Source: Aurelia coerulea (lineage: Eukaryota; Cnidaria; Scyphozoa; Semaeostomeae; Ulmaridae). From it: a stretch of DNA of 64,000 nucleotides. Below, one piece after another: positions 54,901-64,000 of the stretch. The stretch lies in NCBI GenBank assembly GCA_039566865.1, contig CM076949.1, positions 1,922,001-1,986,000 of the forward strand. The letters are read 5' to 3'. The notes under the pieces were generated by a model. That model was not told where the DNA came from. It saw only the letters and a program-made list of their open reading frames with translations, and did not search any database. The position numbers were made by a program, and so were the translations under genes. The number at the start of each line of letters is the position of its first letter. The first letter of the stretch is position 1.

Positions 54901-57900
54901 TTTAAAATTTTCCCGGGAGAGCATGCCCCGGACCCCCCTTAATGGGTGCACCTCTGGCGCATCCTAAGGAGTTTACAAAGAGAAATATTTCTTGCGGCAA
55001 AAATGAGGTCCCCTTTTTGAAATTTGCCCCCCTAGTTATGATTCCTTAAAAGAGGCCCTGATGGTAATTGTAATACGAAGAGTGATGTTAACGATGTTAA
55101 CTGCATTTTTCACTTTATTACATCGTTATCTAACCTCTGATTATAAAGTTAAGGACACGTAAGTTTCCAAGGTAGCATGATTTGATAAAATAAGATGTTG
55201 TTGTAATGTCAGTTGTTTTGCAAAAGATTAAAAGTTTTTCAAAAGATTGAAATATACAGTAGGAAGCATTTGCAGTAAATCTACTAATGCATATTCCATT
55301 CATATATGCATTCATATCATATTCATATACAAAAGGAATTGAAACTGAAATAACCTTACCTATATATATGCCTTTTCCACAACAGCTTAAAACTGTTATG
55401 TTGAATCATTGCTCCACCGTATCTCCTAAAATCATTTTCATCTTTAGAGCAATATTTCTTCTACCTTGAATCCACAGTTTTTATTTTTTCTTAGATGATG
55501 AGCAATCTTCTCTTGGAAGAAGGAGATTTCGTTCAAGTCCAGAGTGCCTCATTACCTATTGCTACATATGCTAAATTCCAGCCACAGTCAGTTGAATTCT
55601 TGGATATCACAAACCCAAAAGCTGTGTATCCTTTCAGTAACTACAGTATTCAAGCATAATGCTAGTCATTGAATGGCTTGAAAGAACCTTCACAGTAGCT
55701 ACTTATCTATAATTCTACCATTAGACTGTTCAAAAATTTTGAATATTTTTAAAAACTACAGTGCATTTCATATTTCAACACATTTGAAGATGTGACCTCA
55801 TCAAATTTCTACATTGTAGAGCACAAGAATGATAGGTGTTGCTTGATACCATACTGTAGAAATCCATAAAATATGGCTTTCTTGAAAATTATTTCATGTT
55901 GCTTGAAAAAGATTAGAAATTACTACTATATGGTTAAGTTTCTTCACCTTCTTTCTTAAATTCTTAAGAAAGAAGAAAAACACTCTAATTCTGAAAATAT
56001 TGAAGATTTCAGAAAAGTCCAATCTGGTAGAATTATAGTGAAATGGCTAAAGTTTCTTTGAAGTCATACAATTCAAAGAAATAGGTCATAGAATTTTACA
56101 GCAAACCTTTTTTGAAGATTTGGAACCAATGTTGTCATATATGATAAAATCAAACAGTTTGTTGTTATAATCCAGCATAACGCAGGAAGAGTCAAATCAA
56201 GTACTTAATTCTTTCAATGGTTTCTTCACAGAAATAAACCTTCTGAAAAGATACTGTGTTCTTATACGTTGAAAATATAATGTCTGATTCCTGATGGTTA
56301 AAACTAGCACATGTTCTTGAACCGTTCACACTACCCTTTGTTTAGTGTTTCCAAAATACTTAACAATAAACAGATTAGAAAATGCACTAAGGTCCTTTGC
56401 CTGCTTAACGACAGGTGATATGCTGGCTTTCAAGTACAACGATAGGGTAAGTTAAACTGCTTGCCTTGCAGCCCTTTGTTAGCCTACGCGTAGACCCATT
56501 ATCCCAAAGGATGAAAGGGTCTACGAAACAAAGAGCAAAAGCTTGCTACTGAGGTTTCTAGATTTCTGGTGCAGCCTTTGTTTTAACCATAGAAATATTC
56601 CTATTTCTATGGTTTCAACGCGTTTCACAAATCATTTGAAAAGGATTAGAATTATTAAAAACTGCTTGCCTTGCAGCCCTTTGTCAGCTCTATTGGGCAT
56701 TAGGAATATTAAACAGTCAACAAGTTATAACTGGCCTCTGCGTTAAAAACAATTTACATTGACCATTTTGTTTCTAAAAGATTCGAGAGTTTAACAAATT
56801 TGTCAGTAACAATCACTCAAACACAAGTTAGCATTTGATGACCTTCAGAAAGATCTTCCACTTAATGCTCTAGCTCTACAGTTAGTCACACTCTGATGAT
56901 AACGTTAGTTTCTAAGGCCTCAGTGTGCTGAAAAATCTGTCTGTTTTTTGCGTCCGTTTTTCTTCTTGTACCTATTATAAAGAAAAGCAGATATAGTGGA
57001 TTCATAAAAATGATTCTTGGAGATTACACGAAAGCCATAGAGCTGAGGGCAAACTCAACCACTGCACATTTTTTAAACCATCGAGTTGCACCCTTAGGTA
57101 AACATAATCTCATTTTTCTTTCCTTTGAATCCCTTTATCTCTATTACCAGGTTTACGAGCTTCTTGTTATGGAAACGAGGCCTGGTCAAGCAATTTCAAT
57201 CATAGAATGTGACATGCAGGTATATATTCTAAATTTGAAATAGTTATCAACAAGTTTTCTCAGGGCTATTTTGAGTCATCGAGCTCATGTTTCATCCAAT
57301 CTCGGAGTGACGGCCTGAAAGTCGGGCATCTTTTAATTTATGCTTTTTTTGTGGTAGACTAACATCTTCATTGCTGTACCCTGATTTTAGTTTGATAAGC
57401 CGTGTTTTAAACCTCGTTATCACCTCTACACATGCACCTTATTTGAGAATTCGTGGTTAAAACATAGTTGTGTTTGGGAAGAACAATAGGCCATCTACTG
57501 TATAACGAGAAGAGCCTTTTCGTTTTAGCTGACCGAAGTTGTTGAATGAGCTGAGCTCTCGATTTTGAGGTCGTCTTCATGCAAGAAACTCCCCTGAGAT
57601 GTTCCTTTTCTATGCTGATCTTTGTCATATTGACAATCCTGTCATGACTTAATATTCACGTTTTAGGTAGAATTTGCAGCTCCAGTTGGTTATGTAGAAC
57701 CTGGCAGACCTGATCAAGCTAAAATGAAAGCACAGGAGGTAAACTGTTGTTATTTTTGCCTCGTAAAATGTTATGAAACCATAAACTTGTGAAGAAGTAG
57801 GAAATATCGAGGACAGAAAGCCAGAAACAAAGACTTAATGCAAATATGAGTGTTAACAGATTAAAGAAGAGCAAAGAAAATTTATGGCATATTGCAAGCA

Positions 57901-60531
57901 TTGTATTTCAAGCTTTACTATTTAGATCTATCCTATCCTATTTATGAAGAATTTGTTCAGTCAAATAAGCACCATTTCAAATGAAAGTAAACAACGTTTT
58001 AATTTTTTCACAGTCTGCTGTACCTGATATTCCAGCTGAATTAATAAAGACTCCAAAAACGGTAAATATATCGAAGATCTCTCTACCTTGTAGCAAAAAA
58101 ACTTGGTAAAATAGAAACTTGATGTGATGAGCAAAAACAACTGATTACTCAATCGAAAAAAATACTTCTAACGCCACGCCATAGAAAAAAGAAACTAAAC
58201 GTATCGGGCCGTGCCCTTCGTCAGTACGTCAGTTCGTCAGTAGGTTCGTTAGTACTACTGACGAAGGGCACGGCCCGATGCGTTTAGTTTCTTTTTTCTA
58301 TGGCGTTTAGAAGTATTTTTTTCGATTGAGTAATCAGTTGTTTTTGCTATTTATACGTCGCCACACGCTTCAATATTTTTTGAAATGATGTAGAGAGGTT
58401 GGACGACCAAAAATACCAAGACAATGAGGCCTTTCCGACTTGTGTCCTCATCAGAGCGTGATTTCAATTTAATCTAAAGTATCATCCAGATGCATGAAAG
58501 CTTTCACAAGGAAATAATATGAGGAATATGAGGTATGGCGTATATATTTAATTAAGATAAGAGTTTAATATGCTAGCTACATGCATTTGAGTTTCTAATG
58601 AAAGTGGCAAAGTGTTCAACCAAAGTACTTCCAGTATTCCTTACACGTTTCACTTTACTCATTACCAACGGAAAGATCAAGCTTTACCAGAAGGCATGAT
58701 GGATTGTTGCGGGTGAGCGAACTGGTCAGAAATGAAGACGAGTGCATGGGTTAGAGGAAACGGGTGTCAGAGACAATCGAGGAATCCTAGACCAGATCAA
58801 GAAAAGAAAATTGGCAAAATACCAACACTGGAAAAGACGACCAGATAGCATCGTACTAATAACCATTGAAGGCGAAATTGCGGGGAAAACAAACAACGAA
58901 GAAGAAAGACTGCTTGGGTAGACGAGATCAGAAAATAGACTGCAGAAGAAATGAAAATACCAACACTGGAAAAGACGACCAGATAGTTGTCAGTGGAGAG
59001 CATCTGTCAGTCCAGCAAAGAACAGCACTTTGCCCTAGGCCTAATATGTGCACAAAAACTTCGAATCTAGACCTTCAGTACTGACAGCTGCTGAAGGCAA
59101 AATTGAGGGGATAACAAACAACGCAAACAACGAAGAAGAAAGACTGCTTGGGTAGAAGAGATCAGAAAATGAACTGCAGGAGAAATGACAGCAGCGCGAC
59201 AGAAGGCTTTTGAAAGAACTGATAGAGCTGTCGAAATGGACTATGATGTTTTAGTAGCAATAGTATGATGGATGATAGATGCAAAGCATGCCTGGGTTGG
59301 TGGGAGCTAAGCTTCATGGATTTCTTGCTAAACAACATGAAATAATTAGTATATGACCAGAATTATAATATCTATGTTAATCTAAGGAATTTTCAGCTTT
59401 GAACGAGTTTACACATGTTCATTCCTTTTTGCTTCCATTTTTTCTAGAAATTTCCAGGAGCAGGTTTGCGACCAGATGGTAAAGTTTCAAAGAAAGGAAA
59501 GAACCAACCCAAATCAGAAGAAATTATACCAACTGAGATTAAAAAGTGAGTTATCATATGTTACATCTTTTCTTGTTATTCCACTCTCTGTAAAGTTGAC
59601 GAAGGTTAGGGAAGACGAGGGAAGACGTAGGTACAAAACAAATACGAGTTTATATTGCATGAAGTTTATTCTTAATCCTAAAACTCCCTTATTTTACTTT
59701 TCAGAGGTGTTCCTGATTTGAAATGGGATAAAAAGAAGATTGTATTTGTGAGAAATCGAATAAATAACCAACCAGATAAACCGGTATGTTTGGTGTGTTG
59801 TGGTTGGTTTTGGTTGCTAATGTTTGCCTTTACATCATATTTTGAAAATCATGAAGATTGGGCTTTCAGACAAAATGAAACTTATTTTGAAATACTCATG
59901 CAAAAATTAGTCATGGCAAATTTGAAAACCGAGGACTGCTCCAAATTGTGCTTAACGACATTTCGATTCATTTCTGGTCGAGAACAACCTGACAATTAGT
60001 TCTGATTTTATCTCTTTTTATTTAGAAGGGGAATTTGTTAACAGACATCCTTCAGTTGAACTAAAATATATATGATGTTTCTTGCTATTCCAAATTTTCA
60101 GACATCAATGCCTTTGATGTCCCTAGAAATAGCTAATCAGAGAAGATATTTATACAGGGATGAGATTTAAACAGGGATAGGTAAATGAGAGGCGACTTAC
60201 ACGACATTTGGACCTACAAATTTCGATTTTCTTGTTGAGAGTCCTGTTTTTCGTTATCGTCGATAAAGACATTTTTGCAGCTTGAAGTCTTTGTACAGCT
60301 CCATCTGGAGTTCGCAAACCGGCGAGATATGAAGAAAAGAAGTTGAATACCTCTCAACAATTTTTCCAGCAAAGAGCAGCAATTTTCCCTAGCCCTAACA
60401 TGGTCACATAAACTTCGAATCTAGACCTTAAATGAGGTCTTTTTCTTTCTTTTTTTCAGAAGGAAGACGAAGGTGCAGCTTTCAAGCCGTTCAGTGGAGG
60501 AGGAAAGGCTTTGAAGAAGAAGAAGTTCTAG
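51989..60531 (+). CDS. UFD1: Ubiquitin recognition factor in ER-associated degradation (UFD1)
   Basis: Complete 12-exon gene, 305 aa (human 307). Coding exons: 51989-51991, 52665-52782, 52961-52993, 53370-53491, 55495-55625, 56374-56446, 57151-57219, 57667-57738, 58014-58061, 59448-59545, 59705-59783, 60460-60531. The first contributes only ATG, then GTAAGT; exon 2 begins [14 protein letters not shown]. The conserved UFD1 fold follows: [74 protein letters not shown], then [16 protein letters not shown]. The C terminus has a good SHP motif FSGGGKAL, the p97/VCP-binding signature, and a weaker [14 protein letters not shown]1 with NPL4 loads ubiquitylated proteins onto p97 for ER-associated and other degradation. 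The linker (residues about 205-260) differs most from human. Confidence 0.97.
53568..55060. mobile_element. hAT-like element, 1.5 kb, with unknown interior
   Basis: Perfect 8-bp target duplication ATGGTAAT (53560-53567 and 55061-55068) and inverted ends CAGGGCCTCTTTTAA / TTAAAAGAGGCCCTG, followed by G/C-tract blocks ('gggggggcaaaagcccc'). Inside, a 96-codon minus-strand frame (54616-54326) and a 75-codon plus-strand frame overlap; neither is recognisable as transposase. It is probably non-autonomous. It fills most of a UFD1 intron. Confidence 0.85.
55660..56133. mobile_element. MITE related to 2904-3425
   Basis: Collinear with the element at 2904-3425: 'gtgacctcatcaaatttcta', 'ttgataccatactgtag', 'gatttcagaaaagtccaa', and the right end 'gaagatttggaacc'. 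The left terminus is lost. In a UFD1 intron. Confidence 0.75.
58131..58347. mobile_element. Near-perfect foldback element
   Basis: 217 bp that is almost one palindrome, with arms of ~105 bp: 'caactgattactcaatcg', 'agaaactaaacg' and 'cgggccgtgcccttcgtcag' each recur inverted around a centre near 58240. Few mismatches, so either young or maintained. No target duplication was resolved. In the UFD1 intron between exons 9 and 10. Confidence 0.85.
58640..59275 (+). pseudogene. LINE C-terminal remnant with internal duplication
   Basis: Reads [20 protein letters not shown], then EGEIAGK, and in a shifted frame [16 protein letters not shown] second copy (about 59085-59200) repeats EGKIEG...[13 protein letters not shown] and continues [20 protein letters not shown] to a stop near 59268. 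The pattern 'EGK..G.RR..WVDEIRKWT' is the usual end of a class of LINE polyproteins. Frameshifts and stops show it is dead. Confidence 0.7.
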
Positions 60532-60800
60532 CTTAGCATCTATAAAAGTAGAAATACATTTATGCTCAGGAATTTCTATGTAAATCATGTAAATATATAA
60601 TGATACTGAAAATATTTTCATTGTGTTTCATCTGAAAATCCTTTTGTTTTCATTTATGAGCCATACAATTCTTTAGAATCACAACGATCGTTGATTAAAG
60701 TGGGCAAAATAGCACACATCAAGTTTCAAGATCAGCAACTTAATTGAATTTTTCGATAGAATGACAAAACAAAAATGATACTTGAGTAATCAACAGAAAA

Positions 60801-61108
60801 TTAAAGAGGCTCCGTCGCCAAACTGTAAACAAATCTGATAACACCGCACGTGTCCATCGTTCTCCATTGTTTTCCGCAGTTTGTTTGATGGCTTCATCCA
60901 AGCCACCAAAGAATGCTCGTTAAAATCGACTTATATCCAAGCAATCGTAAAAGATATGAATGTTTGGGTTTTTCCTCTGTAAAGTACAAAGATTTATCTT
61001 CAAAATGACGCTTTCATTTTCGACAAAACAGGTAAACTGTGTGATATTGCCCGTCAAAAACTTCAAAATCACCGTTTCGACCGAAATTTTTCAGACGGAG
61101 CTCCTTTG
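60801..61108 (+). mobile_element. MITE, TIR AAAGGGGCTCCGTCGCC, copy 4
   Basis: About 308 bp, ends TTAAAGAGGCTCCGTCGCCA and inverse-like; it has the same internal phrases as copy 1 in the same orientation. It lies 270 bp downstream of the UFD1 stop. The ~590 bp that follow (61109-61701) hold no supported gene. Confidence 0.82.
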
Positions 61109-61701
61109 AAGAGTCACTGTCGCACATGTGGTTGAAACTGATTGGGAAAGTTTGGCTGCAGCTGACTTTTCTATCCCTTCAGCTAATGAAATTGGCGTCA
61201 GCATTGACGAATGTTGCCTGTGCTACTGCAGTGTGGATCCATGGTTTCTGCTTAGGCCAAATTGGATTTTCAGACAATGTGAAATTGTAGCGTGCCCGCA
61301 AAGGACCTTGGATAACAACGGCTCTTTAAATACGAGGCCATTACTAGTTGGCTTATTTCAATAGACAGCTGGGTATAAATTTCCGTTCCATATTTCGATC
61401 CTTATCCTTCGTTTTACGCTGTGAACAGTGTCAGAAGAGAAATGTTTATCTAGGTTTCATCATCAAAATCTTTGTATTCGTTAGACTGTCAAGGAACTTA
61501 GACACAAAGAGAACAATTCATTTAAATGGATCTCCAAATTGCACAATTCATAATGTATAAAGGAACTTGAATTTACAAAAAATACTGCCCATATCCGAGT
61601 GTAACCACCACCCCTCGATTTAGATATCATTTTCAATTACCATATCTACACAAATAAAAAATTCACACTACTTACTCACAATTCAAAAAATTCTTCAGTT
61701 C

Positions 61702-61952
61702 TCAGTCAGTTGTTAAGTGTATCCAATCCTGAACCTCCTTCGCAGTATGCCAGCTTCGCAAACAAACCGTGACATCCAGAGTGATCGGAGGAGGAGGTTC
61801 TTGACTATCAAATTCTGCAATCTCAGTCAAATGTTTGTTTTCTTTTGTTTTTGTTTTGCTATCCGTTTTATCTCCTTTTCCATGTTTTGTTCCCATCGAT
61901 GATTTGTTACCCTGTGTCGTGTTCGTGTTAGCTGCAGATGGCCTGCGACTTT
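61702..61952 (-). CDS. Possible terminal exon of an unrecognised gene
   Basis: A good acceptor (polypyrimidine run, then CTTTCTAG) is followed by 83 codons to TGA at 61704-61702. The peptide is Lys/Thr-rich and disordered-looking (GTKHGKGDKTDSKTKTKENK), then EIAEFDSQEPPPPITLDVTV and CLRSWHTAKEVQDWIHLTTD at the end. The ordered tail suggests a real C terminus, but I do not recognise the family. Upstream exons would lie beyond the right edge of the window. A chance frame is possible. Confidence 0.4.
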
Positions 61953-62044
61953 CTAGAAAGGAAAGGTTTCAAATTTCAGTAAAGAGATGCTTTTTTGGCA
62001 AATACGAGCGAGAACCAATCGTTGACAAGTCAATCGACACATGC

Positions 62045-62345
62045 CTTGCAAATTGGCGCAATGGTGTAATCCTCTGACTGCAGCCAGAACAGTCGGGCGG
62101 ACAAGGTTCGATCCTAGGTAGAGCCCCACCCCAATTCATTCCAGAGTAATTTTGCCAATGCGTAAACCAATTACTGATTTGCTAAGTTCAAAACAAACCT
62201 AGGAACGTACATTGACTCCCACAGCATTATGTTTCAAAATCTTTGGCGATGACTCGATTAGTTCTTCTCTGCTCAATTAGGTTTTCTCTACTGCTGTGTT
62301 CCCAGGGCTTGGCGTTAAAAGCCGCAACTTCACATTCACTGTCGA
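62045..62345 (+). mobile_element. tRNA-derived SINE, copy 3
   Basis: The A box (ATTGGCGCAATGGTGTAATC) and B box (GGTTCGATCC, near 62104) are followed by a longer body and the family tail 'cagggcttggcgttaaaagc'. It is the most complete of the three copies (compare 13420 and 27085). Confidence 0.77.
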
Positions 62346-62455
62346 ACTGTTAGTCAAATCTTCCAGTCAATATTTAACGTATTTATTTTGAGCATAAGGG
62401 TAGGAAAATACATTGAATTGAGCCACCCAAAACGTACAAAATCAACACATTGCAA

Positions 62456-63398
62456 CAGTGGTGTAGAGCTAGATTAATAACTAGGGGGGCTCAGGTAGAG
62501 AAAGAGAGGTGGTACCAGGAAATTTATTGGGGTCACGCCTTTTACTTTGTTGTAGAATGCATCTCCCAATATCATGCTTGCAATTAGCAGGGGGAAGCCT
62601 TGATGGTTTTGTGACAGTTATCCTATAACTCGGAGCGCGAAGAAAATTTTCGAAGAAACATCCTTTACTTTGGCTTAGAATGCATCTCCCAATATCATGC
62701 TTGCCATTGGCAACAAGAAAAGCTTGATAGTTTTGTGACAATTGACATCTATCCTACGAATTAGAGGACGAAGAAAATTTTTGAACAAACATGCTTTTCT
62801 TTGGCTCAGAAGGCATCCTCTGACTCCATGTTTACCAGTGCTATCGCCGAAGCGTTGCCGAAGCTTTGACAACACAGTTCAATTATGTAATATCCTTCTA
62901 GCATTTGGCATTTTACAGAAAAATTCTCACCGAACGTATATCCAGCCATTTCTCTTCCGTGTTAAAGGAATATCGAGGACCATTTTTCGAAACAAGTGGG
63001 GGCACCCCATGCCCCCATCGCCTTGCCACTTATGATGTCTGTTTGCACTTCCTTGTTCTATTGTCATTTGCACTTGTGTGTTTCTGAAGCCATTTTGATG
63101 TAACAGTAGTGGCACGGCACCCCATAGATGTACAGGAGACCCATTTATGGTTATAAACATCAAGGAAGATAAGAGCTTGACAATCATTGAAGATCTCATC
63201 TTTGTGCAAACCAGAAACCAGGATCTCTTCTTTAAAAGAATATAACATTACCTTGTTCTGTCATTTTGGTCATAAGAAACAAATTAAGAAAATCAAATTT
63301 CTTCAGAATAACTAGGGGGGCTAAAGCCCCCCCAAAATTACGGAAAAAATAACTAGGGGGGCTGAGCCCCCCTGAGCCCCCCCAGCTCTACACCACTG
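62456..63398. mobile_element. hAT-like element, 943 bp, perfect 8-bp target duplication
   Basis: Flanked by CATTGCAA at 62448-62455 and 63399-63406. Ends CAGTGGTGTAGAGCTAG and inverse CAGTGGTGTAGAGCTGGGGG. The CAGTGGTGTAG start is typical of hAT elements. The interior has about three ~125-bp direct repeats (62515-62860, phrase 'agaatgcatctcccaatatc') and a G/C-tract zone on the right (63313-63385). No transposase, so non-autonomous. Confidence 0.9.
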
Positions 63399-63406
63399 CA
63401 TTGCAA

Positions 63407-64000
63407 CGAATCAACAGAGGGTATTCTTTAAGGCAGGAAAACACAGCTTACTTCGGAGTCTCTTCGTTGACCAGATGTTTGGTCAAAACTCAGGCCAAAT
63501 AATTTTTTTTCAGTGCCTTATGATATTTTCATTTCCTGTATATGTCCAACCTGAATACTTACGATCGAAAAGGCCGACGCATATTTTCTATACGAAACTA
63601 AGAAATTGGCCCAGTATTGAAAGTTTCTTAAAATTATCAAATTTTAAACGATGACGTAGTTTTTTAGAAAGTTTCTCAAATTCACGTCACAAGTGACCTC
63701 CTGTGCTAATATGTTACTCAAGTAGCACCTGGCAACTTTTCATCGATTTAGATTAGTTTACTCTGTATGCATTTGTATGCAGATAGTAAGCTAGATGATG
63801 TGAATAATCGATGAAAAATAAGTTGACAAATAAACAAAGAAAGCAATGGAAGTATGCTTCAAGCCAAATAAAAAGTTTCTTGGGTGATACTTTTGCAGTA
63901 TTTGAGTTTCTTAATTCTTTGGTGATCTGACACTTGAGTTTCTTCTGAAGAGTTTCGTGTATGAATAAGTCTAAATGATCAGTTTACGTCCGGAAATGTT
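63407..64000. other. Intergenic or intronic, no supported gene
   Basis: AT-rich. From about 63580 to 63960 there are AGTTTCTTA phrases and a 'tttcgtgtat' right edge resembling the MITE family of 21476-21877, but the ends are too diverged to define an element. Confidence 0.4.

Noticed and set aside
61128..61364. 78-codon plus-strand frame starting MVETDWESL
   Set aside because: No splice context, domain or neighbouring exon supports it; it begins right after a MITE.

Overview
The window is eukaryotic, and almost certainly invertebrate animal, nuclear DNA. It is AT-rich, its genes are split by canonical GT-AG introns, and three intron-rich, highly conserved metazoan housekeeping genes can be rebuilt exon by exon. 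The dense set of MITE-like inverted-repeat elements, tRNA- and 5S-derived SINEs, LINE 3' fragments and a secreted fibrinogen-domain protein resembles what I know of cnidarian (anthozoan) genomes. That placement is inference; a sponge, hemichordate or other marine invertebrate is not excluded.

Layout. (1) 1-5334: a 163-bp satellite array running off the left edge, a MITE and decayed sequence. (2) 5335-10391 (+): a two-exon gene for a secreted fibrinogen-related protein (FReD); its 4-kb intron is packed with transposons. (3) 13180-42224 (-): a complete 29-exon HECT ubiquitin ligase, UBE3B (1100 aa), from the IQ-motif N terminus to the catalytic-Cys exon. Its introns hold most of the repeats: LINE, SINEs, hAT, Harbinger, mariner-like and pogo-like elements, a 192-bp tandem array, telomere-like repeats and decayed copies of one exon. 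(4) 44314-51211 (-): a complete 8-exon eIF4H gene (RRM plus RGG-rich region, 327 aa). (5) 51989-60531 (+): a complete 12-exon UFD1 gene (305 aa), divergent from eIF4H across a 777-bp gap; its first coding exon carries only the ATG. (6) 61702-61952 (-): a possible terminal exon of an unrecognised gene entering from the right, followed by a SINE and a hAT-type element with a perfect 8-bp target duplication.

How the genes relate. UBE3B (E3 ligase) and UFD1 (p97/VCP cofactor handling ubiquitylated substrates) both belong to the ubiquitin-proteasome system; eIF4H is a translation factor stimulating the eIF4A helicase. Their closeness may be chance synteny. The FReD protein is probably a secreted recognition or adhesion molecule. 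I found no clearly novel multigene system. The most informative structures are a FReD-domain exon bracketed by two direct copies of one MITE family, a LINE family with a conserved 3'UTR hairpin, a recent tandem amplification starting at a transposon end, decayed duplicates of a UBE3B exon, and an inverted-repeat element enclosing telomeric-type repeats. Coordinates were read by eye and element edges may be off by a few bases.
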